Source of the DNA: Nonomuraea endophytica
Lineage (GTDB): Bacteria > Actinomycetota > Actinomycetes > Streptosporangiales > Streptosporangiaceae
Assembly: GCF_014203235.1 (NCBI RefSeq)
Contig: NZ_JACHIN010000006.1
Span: 310,001 to 374,000 of the forward strand
Direction: 5' to 3'
DNA length: 64,000 nucleotides
Shown: piece after piece, positions 8,099 to 17,300 of the stretch
Layout of the letters: the number at the start of each line of letters is the position of its first letter
Numbering within the stretch: position 1 is the stretch's first letter
Position numbers and translations under genes: made by a program
The notes under the pieces: generated by a model
Databases searched by the model: none
Seen by the model: only the letters and a program-made list of their open reading frames with translations
What the model was told of the DNA's origin: nothing

Positions 8099-9122
8099 GC
8101 CGGGCGGCGGGCGCCTGGCGCGCTCGCCCGTCCCGCTCTTCGCCTGGCTGCTCGGCTGCGTCGTGCTGCTGCTCGCCGCCGTGCTGCTCAGCCTCATGGT
8201 CGGCTCCGCCGCCATCTCCCCGCGGACCGTCCTGGACGCGCTGCTCGGCAACGCCCACTCCGTGGAGGCGCGCACCGTCATCGAGCTGCGGGTGCCGCGC
8301 ACGGTGCTCGCCGTGGTCGCGGGCGGCGCGCTCGCGGTGGCCGGCGCGCTCATCCAGGCGCTCACCCGCAACCCGCTGGCCGACCCCGGGATCCTGGGCG
8401 TGAACGCCGGCGCCGGGTTCGCGGTCGTGATCGCCGTCGCCTTCTTCGGCGTGTCCGGGGTGCCCGGCCGCATCGGCGCCGCGCTCGCCGGGGCCGCCGT
8501 CGCCGCCGCCGTGGTCTACCTGATCGGCTCCATGAACCGCGCCCGCACCGCGGGCCCGGTCACGCTCGTGCTGGTCGGCCTGGCCTTCGGCGCCGTCCTG
8601 CAGGGCCTGGCCGGGGCGATCACGCTGGTGCGGCCGAAGGCGTTCACGCTGATGCGCCACTGGGACACCGGCGCGCTCAACGACCGCACGCTGGCCATGG
8701 TGGCGCAGGTCCTGCCCCTGATCCTGCTCGGTCTGGCCATCGCCTTCTTCGTCGCGCCCTCGCTCAACGCCGTCGCCCTGGGCGACGGGCCCGCCAAGGC
8801 GCTCGGGGTACGGCTCGGCCCGGTGCGCACCGGCGTGGTCGCCGCCGTCAGCCTGCTCTGCGGCGCGACGACGGCGCTGGCCGGGCCCATCGGGTTCGCC
8901 GGGCTCATGATCCCGCACGTCGTACGCTGGCTGTTCGGGGTGGACCAGCGCTGGATCGCCGCCTACAGCGCCGTGCTGGGCGCGGTGCTCCTGCTCGTGG
9001 CCGACGTGGCCGGCCGCCTCGTGCTCTGGCCGGGCGAGCTGCCCGCCGGGATCGTCACCGCGTTCGTGGGCGCGCCGTTCCTCATCGTGCTGGCCCGGCG
9101 CAAGGAGGCGAGCGGCCTGTGA
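8079..9122 (+). CDS. FecCD-family siderophore ABC permease 1
   Basis: This 347-aa membrane protein has about nine to ten transmembrane segments and forms half of the type II importer channel. Typical family blocks are ELRVPRTVLAVVAGGALAVA, LIQALTRNPLADPGILGVNAGA, and the cytoplasmic coupling region near ALGVRLG. The C-terminal part has GPIGFAGLMIPHVVRW and LVLWPGELPAGIVTAFVGAPF. The start is read as TTG 8079, inside the end of the SIP gene. No closer ATG or GTG gives the whole first helix. Its stop overlaps the start of permease 2 by 4 bases, so the two should be made in equal amounts and pair as a heterodimer. Confidence 0.92.
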   Translation: MSVSASEPGGGRLARSPVPLFAWLLGCVVLLLAAVLLSLMVGSAAISPRTVLDALLGNAHSVEARTVIELRVPRTVLAVVAGGALAVAGALIQALTRNPLADPGILGVNAGAGFAVVIAVAFFGVSGVPGRIGAALAGAAVAAAVVYLIGSMNRARTAGPVTLVLVGLAFGAVLQGLAGAITLVRPKAFTLMRHWDTGALNDRTLAMVAQVLPLILLGLAIAFFVAPSLNAVALGDGPAKALGVRLGPVRTGVVAAVSLLCGATTALAGPIGFAGLMIPHVVRWLFGVDQRWIAAYSAVLGAVLLLVADVAGRLVLWPGELPAGIVTAFVGAPFLIVLARRKEASGL

Positions 9123-10174
9123 GCACGCCCGTCAAGCTCGACACCGGCCGCCCCGAGTGGGCCGTCCGCACCCGCCTGCTGTCGGCCCGCATGGACCGCC
9201 GCACCCTCGTGGTGAACCTCGCGCTGGCCGCCGTCATCGTCGTGACCGCGCTGGTCTCGCTGGGCGTCGGCGACATCTACGTGTCCCTGCCCGACGTCCT
9301 GGCCACCTTCTACGGCGGCGCGTCCCGGGCCGACACCGTCGTCGTGCAGCAGTGGCGCCTGACCCGGGTGCTGCTGTCACTGCTGCTCGGCTTCGGCCTG
9401 GCCGTCAGCGGCGCCGTCTTCCAGTCGCTCACCCGCAACCCGCTGGGCAGCCCCGACGTCATCGGCTTCAGCACCGGCTCCTACACCGGCGCCATCGTGC
9501 TCATCGCCCTGTTCCACGCGCCCACCGCCGTCATCTCCTTCGGCGCGCTGGCCTCGGGCCTGGCGGTGGCCGCGATCGTGCTGGCCCTGTCGTATCGGGG
9601 CGGCTTCCGCGGATTCCGGCTGATCGTGGTCGGCATCGGCGTCAGCGCCGTCCTGAGCGCGCTCAACACCTGGATCATGGCCAAGGCGCAGCTCCAGGTG
9701 GCGATGTCGGCCGCGATCTGGGGCGCGGGCAGCCTCAACTCCGTCGCCCCCGACGCGCTGCCGGTCGCCGCCGCCGGCATCGCGCTCTTCTCCGCCCTCG
9801 CTCTCCTGTACGGCTCCCGCATCCGCGCCCTCGAACTCGGCCAGGACGCGGCCGACGCCCTCGGGGTCCGCTCCCGGCACACCCAGATCGCCTTGACCGG
9901 CGCCGGCGTCGGCCTGGTCGCGATCGCCACGGCGGTGGCCGGGCCGATCAGCTTCATCGCGCTGGTAGCCCCGCAGATCGCCGCCAGGCTGACCGGCCGC
10001 GGCGGCTGGTCGCCCATCGGCGCCGGGCTGACCGGCGCTCTCCTGCTGCTGCTCGGCGACACGGTCGCGCGGGTGGCTTTCCTGCCCGTCCAGCTTCCGG
10101 TGGGCGTCGTCACCACCAGCCTGGGCGGCCTCTACCTGATCTGGCTCCTGGTACGCGAAGCGAGACGCCTGTGA
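9119..10174 (+). CDS. FecCD-family siderophore ABC permease 2
   Basis: This 351-aa permease is the partner of the preceding FecCD protein. It begins at GTG 9119 in a 4-base overlap. It shows the same landmarks: WRLTRVLLSLLLGFGLAVSG, FQSLTRNPLGSPDVIGFSTG, ALGVRSRHTQ in the coupling loop, GPISFIALVAPQIAARL, and LPVQLPVGVVTTSLGGLYL near the end. The first roughly 25 residues are hydrophilic, followed by about ten membrane helices. It overlaps the ATPase gene by 4 bases, keeping the operon fully coupled. Confidence 0.93.
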   Translation: MSTPVKLDTGRPEWAVRTRLLSARMDRRTLVVNLALAAVIVVTALVSLGVGDIYVSLPDVLATFYGGASRADTVVVQQWRLTRVLLSLLLGFGLAVSGAVFQSLTRNPLGSPDVIGFSTGSYTGAIVLIALFHAPTAVISFGALASGLAVAAIVLALSYRGGFRGFRLIVVGIGVSAVLSALNTWIMAKAQLQVAMSAAIWGAGSLNSVAPDALPVAAAGIALFSALALLYGSRIRALELGQDAADALGVRSRHTQIALTGAGVGLVAIATAVAGPISFIALVAPQIAARLTGRGGWSPIGAGLTGALLLLLGDTVARVAFLPVQLPVGVVTTSLGGLYLIWLLVREARRL

Positions 10175-11004
10175 CCATCGCCCACCCGAAATCCGCCCCG
10201 GCACCCACCGTGAGCGCAGGTGCCGCGCCGCTCGTCGCCGAGGGCCTGTCACTCGGCTACGGCTCCGGCCTGATCATCGACGGTCTCCACCTGGAGATCA
10301 GGCCCGGCTCGTTCACGGTCGTCATCGGGCCCAACGGCTGCGGCAAGTCCACGCTCCTGCGCGGGCTCGGCCGGCTGCTGCCACCGCGCGCCGGCCGGGT
10401 GCTGCTCGGCGGGCGCGACCTGCACAAGCTGGCCCCCAAGGAGGCGGCGCGCGAGATCAGCGTGCTGGCGCAGAGCTCGATCGCCCCCGACGGCATCACC
10501 GTCGCGAACCTGGTCGCCCGCGGCCGCTTCCCCCACCAGGGACTCTTCCAGCAGTGGACGGAGGCCGACGAGCGGGCCATCCACGACGCCCTCACCGCCA
10601 CCGGCACCTTCGACCTGAGCGCCCAGCGGGTCAACGCCCTGTCCGGCGGCCAGCAGCAGCGCGTGTGGGTGGCGGTGGCGCTGGCCCAGCAGACCCCGAT
10701 CATGCTGCTCGACGAGCCCACCACCTACCTGGACGTGGCCCACCAGGTCGAGCTGATGGAACTGTTCACCGACCTCCAGCACGCCGGCCGCACGATGGTG
10801 GCCGTGCTGCACGACATCAACCAGGCCATCCGCTACGCCACCGACCTCGTGGTCATGCACGAGGGCCGGGTCGTGGCCTGGGGAAACCCCTCGGAGATCG
10901 TCACCGCCCAGCTCATCTCCGACGTCTTCGCCCTGGACTGCTCGGTGTTCCCCGACCCGCTGACGGGCCTGCCCATGATGCTCCCCGCCAAGCGCGAACG
11001 CTGA
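10171..11004 (+). CDS. Siderophore ABC transporter ATPase (FecE/FepC-like)
   Basis: This 277-aa ATPase energises the FecCD permease pair. It has Walker A GPNGCGKSTLL near residue 53, Q-loop LAQSSIAPDGITV, signature LSGGQQQRVWVAVALAQ, Walker B IMLLDEPTTYLD and switch LHDINQAIRYA, all typical of FepC-type subunits. The start is GTG 10171, overlapping the permease stop by 4 bases. The first roughly 20 residues are a Pro/Ala-rich extension before the ATPase fold. It ends the siderophore operon; a convergent TetR gene follows 37 bases later. Confidence 0.95.
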   Translation: MTIAHPKSAPAPTVSAGAAPLVAEGLSLGYGSGLIIDGLHLEIRPGSFTVVIGPNGCGKSTLLRGLGRLLPPRAGRVLLGGRDLHKLAPKEAAREISVLAQSSIAPDGITVANLVARGRFPHQGLFQQWTEADERAIHDALTATGTFDLSAQRVNALSGGQQQRVWVAVALAQQTPIMLLDEPTTYLDVAHQVELMELFTDLQHAGRTMVAVLHDINQAIRYATDLVVMHEGRVVAWGNPSEIVTAQLISDVFALDCSVFPDPLTGLPMMLPAKRER

Positions 11005-11041
11005 CCCAGAGAACCCGCCAGGTGTCCCCCGTCAGGGCTGG

Positions 11042-11662
11042 TCAGCTTGGGTCGAGGCCGCCGAGTTTCTCGGCGGCCTCCGCCAGCGCCGCCTCTACGG
11101 CCTGCGCCTTGCCGAGCCGCCCGATCAGGACGTGCACGGCCAGCCCGTCGAGCAGCGCGTTGAACGTGGGCAGGAACTCCTCCGCCCGCACCGCCCGGAA
11201 GGTGCCGTCGGCCACGCCGTCGGCGACGATCGCGGTCAGGTCGCGGGTCCACCCGCTGTCGATCGCGTCGGCCGTCCTGCTCATCTCGCTGGCCGAGGTC
11301 GAGCGCAGCCACGCCTCCAGCCACAACTTCCACGACGGGTCGTGGCGGTCCTCGGGCAGGTAGAGCCGGATGTAGACGGCCAGCCGCGCGGCCGGGGCGG
11401 TGACGGCGGCCAACTCGCCCGCCCGGCGCTCGGCCAGGTCGCGCTCGCTCCACCGGAACGTCTCGGCCAGGATCTGGTCGCGTGACTGGAAGTAGTACAG
11501 GACCCGGGCCGGGCTCATCCCGGCGCGCTCGGCGATCTGCTGGACCTGGATCTCGCTGACCGGCCGCTCGGTGATGATCTCCAGCGCCGCTTCCAGGACG
11601 CGCCTGCGGGCCAGCCTGCCGCGCTCCTGGGTTCTGCCCCGCGGTTCGGTCAGTTCTGACAT
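11042..11662 (-). CDS. TetR-family transcriptional regulator
   Basis: This 206-aa DNA-binding repressor starts at ATG 11662, preceded by GGGGAGG at 9 bases. The N-terminal helix-turn-helix is RRRVLEAALEII through QVQQIAERAGMSPARVLYYF and FQSRDQILAETF, the standard TetR pattern at about 17-65. The rest is an all-helical ligand and dimer domain (TetR_C-like) of unknown ligand. It diverges from an exported amidohydrolase gene with only 73 bases between the starts, and a 21-bp palindrome lies in that gap. The simplest reading is that it represses itself and the amidohydrolase and responds to a substrate of that enzyme. Confidence 0.93.
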   Translation of the reverse strand: MSELTEPRGRTQERGRLARRRVLEAALEIITERPVSEIQVQQIAERAGMSPARVLYYFQSRDQILAETFRWSERDLAERRAGELAAVTAPAARLAVYIRLYLPEDRHDPSWKLWLEAWLRSTSASEMSRTADAIDSGWTRDLTAIVADGVADGTFRAVRAEEFLPTFNALLDGLAVHVLIGRLGKAQAVEAALAEAAEKLGGLDPS

Positions 11663-11697
11663 GAGTTCGATCCTCCCCCTTGACGCACAGCCGTACC

Positions 11698-11718
11698 AAC
11701 TTAAATTGGATTCAAGTT
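11698..11718. promoter_or_regulatory. 21-bp palindromic operator, probable TetR site
   Basis: The site reads AACTT-R-AAT-N3-ATT-Y-AAGTT, a near-perfect dyad of 21 bases. It lies 36 bases upstream of the TetR start and 18 bases upstream of the amidohydrolase start. It is AT-rich in a GC-rich setting, and its size suits a TetR dimer. No second copy was noticed in the window. Confidence 0.7.
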
Positions 11719-11735
11719 TAGGATCGGAGGAGTCC

Positions 11736-13583
11736 ATGAGGCGGTTACTGGTAGCGCTGCTTCCGCTGGCCGCCGGCGCGGTGGTTCCCGCGCAGGCGGG
11801 CGTTCCCGTGCAGGCGGGCGCGGACACGGTGCTCAGGCACGGGTTCGTCTACACGGTCGACGCGCGCGACAGCGTGGCGGAGGCGGTCGCGATCAAGAAC
11901 GGGAAGATCGTCTATGTCGGCGGCGACGCCGGGGCGCGACGCCACATCGGCGCCAAGACCAAGGTCATCGACCTCAAGGGCCGCATGGTGATGCCCGGCC
12001 TGCACGAGGGGCACATCCACGACATCACCCGCGAGGACCAGAAGACCTGCGACCTCAAGGCGGAGCCGCTCACGGTCGCGCAGTTCCGCGGCCGGGTCAA
12101 GGCCTGCCTGGCCGATCCGGAGCTGGGCACCGAGCCGGACGACTTCCTGCAGGTGACGAACCTCTACATGCAGTTCCTGCGCCCCGCCGGGACCACCCCG
12201 CACAAGCGCATGCTCGACGGACTCGGCACCACCCGCCCGATCATCGTCTCGGCGGCGGTCACCGGCCACACCACGCTGGTCAACCAGAAGGCCCTGGACC
12301 TGGCCGGGATCACCAAGAAGACGCCCGACCCCGACGCCGGCCGGATCAACCACGACAAGAACGGCGAGCCGAACGGCCTGCTCGAGGACGCCGCCGCCCG
12401 CCTGGTCACCAAGCTGATCCCGCCACCGCCCCCGCTGTCCCCCGAACGCGCCGCCGAACTGGCCGGCCTGCGCATGCGCGACTTCAGCCAGGAGGGCATC
12501 ACCAGCTTCTTCGTGCCCGGCAGCGACGCCGCCACGGTCACGACGTTCCAGAACCTGCGCGGCGCCGGCGGCCTGACCGCCCGCGCCCACTTCGCGATCT
12601 CCACCCGCATCGGCGACCTGCGCGAACCCAAGAAGTTGTACGCCGCCCTGGCCAAGATCCGCAAGGAGCTGGAGCGCCCCGGCCAGATCCCCCAGCCGGT
12701 GCGCGCCTGGCGTCCCGGCAAGCAGGAGGGCCCGCGCCTGGTGGCCGGGCCCGGGGTCTCCGTCGACGGCGTCAAGATCCTCCTCGACGGCATCGTGCAG
12801 TATCCGGGGCAGACCGCGGCGCTGCTCAAGCCGTACCTGGACGCCAAGGGCAAGCCGCGCACGGACAAGTCGGCCCGCGGCGAGCTCTACATCGGCGCCA
12901 AGCTCCTCAACCCGGTCGTCGCCGAACTGGAGCGGCAGGGCTACCAGTCCCACATCCACGCCATCGGCGACCGCGCGGTCAGGACCGCGCTCGACGCGTT
13001 CGAGGCGGCGCGCCGGGCCAACCCCGGCATCAGGGCCCACCAGACCATCGCGCACGCCGAGGTGGTCGACCCCGCCGACTACCGGCGGTTCGGCACCCTG
13101 GACGTGACCGCGTCGATGGGGCTGCAGTGGGCCAAACCGGCGCCCGACTCGACCGACGCGGTCAAGCCGTACCTGGGCGCGCGGTTCGACCTGTACGAGC
13201 CCACCAAGCCGATCGCCCGGGCGGGCGGCAAGGTGTCGCTGGGCAGCGACTGCTGCCTGGACCCGTTCGACCAGTGGTTCGGGCTGGAGGCGTCGATCCT
13301 GCGTGAGGCCGACTGGGGCAAGGACTTCCCGCAGTACGCCGGGAAGGTCAACGCCCTGCCGGGCCTGTCCAGGCGCGAGGCGATCAGGGCCGTCACGATC
13401 AACGGCGCCTACCAGATGCACCAGGAGGAGGTCACCGGCTCGCTGGAGACGGGCAAGCTGGCCGACCTCATCGTGCTGAACCAGAACATCACCAAGGTCG
13501 CGCCGGACGACATCTCCCGGACCGACGTCCTGCTGACGATGGTGGGCGGGAAGGTGGTCTGGGCCGCGAAGCCGTTCAGCTGA
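11736..13583 (+). CDS. Exported YtcJ-like amidohydrolase
   Basis: This 615-aa metal-dependent hydrolase of the amidohydrolase_3 (YtcJ) group has a signal peptide (MRRLLVALLPLAAGAVVPA, cut near PAQAG), so it probably acts outside the membrane. The N-terminal composite beta-sandwich has VLRHGFVYTVDARD and VIDLKGRMVMPGLHEGH. The metal-binding HxH is HIH near residue 90. Later ligands are in SHIHAIGDRAV, TIAHAEVV and the catalytic Asp of LGSDCC. GGAGGA precedes the ATG. The closest functional relatives cleave N-substituted amides or formamides, but YtcJ proteins are mostly uncharacterised, so the substrate is unknown. A PfpI-type isonitrile-hydratase-like gene is convergent with an 8-base overlap. 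Confidence 0.88.
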   Translation: MRRLLVALLPLAAGAVVPAQAGVPVQAGADTVLRHGFVYTVDARDSVAEAVAIKNGKIVYVGGDAGARRHIGAKTKVIDLKGRMVMPGLHEGHIHDITREDQKTCDLKAEPLTVAQFRGRVKACLADPELGTEPDDFLQVTNLYMQFLRPAGTTPHKRMLDGLGTTRPIIVSAAVTGHTTLVNQKALDLAGITKKTPDPDAGRINHDKNGEPNGLLEDAAARLVTKLIPPPPPLSPERAAELAGLRMRDFSQEGITSFFVPGSDAATVTTFQNLRGAGGLTARAHFAISTRIGDLREPKKLYAALAKIRKELERPGQIPQPVRAWRPGKQEGPRLVAGPGVSVDGVKILLDGIVQYPGQTAALLKPYLDAKGKPRTDKSARGELYIGAKLLNPVVAELERQGYQSHIHAIGDRAVRTALDAFEAARRANPGIRAHQTIAHAEVVDPADYRRFGTLDVTASMGLQWAKPAPDSTDAVKPYLGARFDLYEPTKPIARAGGKVSLGSDCCLDPFDQWFGLEASILREADWGKDFPQYAGKVNALPGLSRREAIRAVTINGAYQMHQEEVTGSLETGKLADLIVLNQNITKVAPDDISRTDVLLTMVGGKVVWAAKPFS

Positions 13584-14277
13584 CGGGCTTCAGCCGGGCG
13601 GTGATGCGGCCGGCCAAGGGGTGGTCGCCCAGGCCCTCGCGCACCCACTGCTCGGTGAGTGCGGTGTACAGGTCCTTCGGCGCCTGCTCCCAGTCCGGCT
13701 TGCCGTGCGGCGGCCGAGGGTCGTACTCCAGGGCGTACTGCACGGCCCGCGCCATGTCGAGGCCGGCCAGTTCGGCGGTCAGGTGCAGGGCCATGTCGAT
13801 GCCGGCCGAGACGCCGGCGGCGGTCAGCACCGGGCCGTCGGCCACCCAGCGCTCGCGGACCGGGATCGCGCCGAACTCGGGCAGGACGTCGAGCATCGAC
13901 CAGTGTGAGGTGGCGCGGCGGCCGTCCAGCAGGCCCGCCGCGCCCAGGATGAGCGAGCCGGTGCACACCGAGGTCGTCAGCCCGGTGGCGGTGCGCACGT
14001 AGGCGAGCAGGTTCTCGTCGGCCATCGCGCGCAGGGTGGGGGCGCCGCCGCCGGGGACCACGATCACGTCGGGCGCGGGCACCTCGTCGAAGGTGTGGCC
14101 GGCGCGCACCCACAGGGGCGTGTCGGTCTCCCAGGTCTCCAGCCGCTCACCGGCCACGACGACCCGGAACTCCGGGCGGATCGCCGCGAGCGTGGACAGC
14201 ACCTGCAGCGGGCCGACCAGGTCCAGGATGGTGCAGCCGGGGTAGAGCACGAACGCGATGGTCTTCTCGGTAGCCAT
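13576..14277 (-). CDS. DJ-1/PfpI-family protein, isonitrile-hydratase-like
   Basis: This 233-aa cytoplasmic protein has a class I glutamine-amidotransferase-like fold. The nucleophile elbow is TSVCTGSLILGAAGLL with Cys105. An Asp in LDLVGPLQVL (D19) matches the acidic residue used with Cys in isonitrile hydratase InhA. GGGAGAC precedes ATG 14277; another in-frame ATG lies at 14286. No AraC-type DNA-binding domain is attached, so it is an enzyme and not a GlxA-like regulator. Isonitrile hydratase would yield an N-formamide, a class of compound that a YtcJ-type amidohydrolase could in principle open. That link to the convergent gene is inference. Confidence 0.85.
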   Translation of the reverse strand: MATEKTIAFVLYPGCTILDLVGPLQVLSTLAAIRPEFRVVVAGERLETWETDTPLWVRAGHTFDEVPAPDVIVVPGGGAPTLRAMADENLLAYVRTATGLTTSVCTGSLILGAAGLLDGRRATSHWSMLDVLPEFGAIPVRERWVADGPVLTAAGVSAGIDMALHLTAELAGLDMARAVQYALEYDPRPPHGKPDWEQAPKDLYTALTEQWVREGLGDHPLAGRITARLKPVS

Positions 14278-14349
14278 GTCTCCCATCCTGACCGCTCGGG
14301 GCCGGGCGCGGCCGGCGCGTGTCCGCAATCTTGGGAAACGTGGCCGCGA

Positions 14350-17300
14350 TCATGGGCAGGGCGGGCGGAATGGGAGGCCGGGGAAGGAATGGCTCCAGTC
14401 GGCGGGGGTGAGCGCGGGCCTGGCCCGGGCGCAGACGCGGGCCGCCGCCGTCGCGGGGTCGACCGGCCACAGCCGGGCGGTGTGGTCCTCGCCCGCGCTG
14501 GCCACGTACTGGCCGTCGGGGCTGAAGGCCACCGCGTAGACGCGGTCGGTGTGCCCGGTGAGGGTGCCGGAGGAGCGGGGGCGGCGGGGGTCGCGCACGT
14601 CCCACAGGCCGACGGTGCGATCGAGGGAGGCGGTGGCCAGGCTGCGGCCGTCGGGTGAGAAGGCGATGCTCTGCAGGGCGTCGGTGTGGCCGATGAGCTG
14701 GGACAGCGGGCGGATCCCGGCCCGGTCGGAGACGTCCCATAGGCGGGCGGTGCGGTCCAGGGAGGCGGTGGCCAGCACCTTGCCGTCGGGTGAGAAGGCG
14801 ACGCCCTGCATGGTCTCCGGCTGCTCGGGGCTGGTGGCCAGCCGTACCGGCCGCCGGGGGTCGCTCACGTCCCACAGGACGATCACGACGCCGTTCAGCG
14901 TCGCCAGCAGATGGCCGTCGGCGCTGAAGGCCACGGCCGTCGCGCCGTTGCCGCCCTCGCGCACCGAGCCGGCCGCGCGCGGGCGCGCCGGTTCGGTGAG
15001 GTCCCACAGCCGTACGACGGGGTCGCCCGCACCCGCGCTGGCCAGCAGGTCGCCGCGGGGGGCGAAGGCCACCGCGCTGATGCCGCCCTCGTGGGCGCTG
15101 ATCACTCCTGACGGGGACGGACGGCTCCGGTCGGTGACCCGCCACAGCCGCACGTCGCCGTCGACGCCTCCGGTCGCGGCCAGCGCGCCGGACGGGTGGA
15201 AGGCGACCGACTCGACCTGGCCGGTGTGGCCGCGCAGCCGGGGCAGCGGGGCCGGCCGGTAGGGGTCGGTGACGTCCCACAGGCCGGCGGTGAAGTCCTC
15301 GCTGCCGGTCAGCAGGGTGCGGCCGTCGGGGCTGAAGGCCACGGCCGACAGCGCCGCCGGGTTGCCGGCCACGACGGGGCCGGGCAGGTGGGTGAGCAGC
15401 GTGGTGCCGTCGAAGGCGGCCGAGGCGAGCATGCCGCCGCCGGGCCGGTAGGCCAGCGCCCAGACGACGTCGGTGTGCCCGGTCAGCACGGTGGCGGGGG
15501 CGCGCGGCTCGGCGACGTTCCACAGGCGGATGGTGTGGTCCCAGCCGCCGCTGGCGAGCTGGCGGCCGTCCGGGCTGAAGGCGAGCGCCTGCAGCGGCCC
15601 CGTGTGCCCGGCCAGTACGGCGGGCCGGCGCGGCTCGGCCACCTCCCACAGCCGGACCCGGTGGTCCCATCCGGCCGTCGCCAGCAGGCGGCCGTCCGGG
15701 CTGAACGCGACGGCGGTGACCTTCTCCCCAGAGCCGCTCAGGCGGCGCAGCAGGCGTGGGCGGCGCGGGTCGGCGGTGTCCCAGAGGGCGGCGGTGCCGT
15801 CGTCTCCGGCGGTGACGAGGGTGGCGGCGGTGGGGTGGAAGGCCACGGCGCTCATGGTGGAGCGGTGCGCGACGGTCGTGGACAGCAGGCGGGGGTCGCT
15901 CGCGTTGGCGATGTCCCACAGCCGCAGCCTGCCGTCGCCGCCTGCCGTGGCCAGGATCGTGCCGCCGCCGCCGATCGCGACGGCGTAGACGGGCCCGGTG
16001 TAAGCGGTGAAGGCGGCCAGCGGCTTGGACGGCCCCGCCGCCGCGGCCCACCACAGCTGGACGGTCCCGTCGTACAGGCTCGCGACCAGCAGGCGGCCGT
16101 CGGGGGTGAAGCGCAGCGACTCGATGTCGTCGTTCGCCCCGATCAGCTCGGCCAGCTTCTCCGGCGGGCCGTCGTCGTGGACGCGCCACAGCCGGATCGT
16201 GCGGTCGTCGCCGCCACCCGCCAGGACCCGGCCGTCGGGGCTGAAGGCCAGCGTGTTCATCTCGTGCGGCAGGCGGTCGCCGAGCGGGGTGGTGAACGCG
16301 CTCAGCAGGCTGCCGCGCGCCTCCAGCGTGGGCGTGAGCCGGAAGGCGGCGAGGCTGAGCTGGGCGGCCAGCGGCGCGTTGACCGTGCGGAGCTGGATGG
16401 CGCGCTCGGCCACGCGCTGGGACAGGGCCGTGTTGCGCTGGCCGGTGGCGGCCGCCTGCTGGCTGCGCGCGTACCCGGTGGCGGCCCCGGCGATCACCAC
16501 CATCGCGGTTAAAACGGCGATGAGCGAGCGGGCGGCGAGCACGCGGCGGCGGGCCTGGCGCTCCTCGCGTTCGAGCGCGGCCAGGCTGGCTGCCAGGAAC
16601 TCCTGCTCCGGCGGGCTCAGCGCGGGCGCGTGGCGCTCGGCCCATTCGCGCGCCGCCGCCAGCCGGACGCCCCGGTACAGGGCGCCGGGGTCGCGGCCCA
16701 GCGACTGCCAGGTCTCGGCGGCCTCGGCGAGTCGCTGGTGGGTGCGCAGGCCCTCGCGGTCGGCGGCCAGCCAGTCGCGCAGGCGCGGCCAGGAGCGCAG
16801 CAGCGCCTCGTGGCCGATCTCGACGCTGTCGTGGTCGAGCACCAGCAGGCGGGCGGCGACCAGTTGCTCCAGTACCTCGGCCGTGGCGGCGTCGTCGCCC
16901 AGGCGCCGCCTGTGTACCCGGCGTTTGGTGTCCTGGGCGCCCTCACCGAGCACCGTCAGCCGCAGGAACAGCCTTCGGGCCAGCCGCCGCCGCTCCGGCG
17001 GGAGCTGGGTGTAGACGCGCTCGGCGCTCTGGGCGATCGCGCCGTCGATGCCGCCGGCGGCCTCGTAGGCGGCCAGCGTGAGGGTGAGGCCTCTGCGCCG
17101 CCGCCAGGTCTCCAGCAGCGCGTGGGAGACGAGGGGCAGCACGCCGTTCTGGCCGGCGGCGTCGGCGACGATCCGGGCGGCCAGCGCCCCTTCGACCAGG
17201 CAGCCGGCGTCGGCGGCCGGCCGTACCACGGCCTGGCGCAGTTCTTCCACGCGCATCGGCCCGATCGGGACGTGCGCGCGGCGCAGCACCTCCAGCAGCC

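Noticed and set aside
4464..11004. Siderophore biosynthesis cluster
   Set aside because: Only uptake and iron-release genes are present. No NRPS, NIS synthetase, hydroxylase or decarboxylase is seen.
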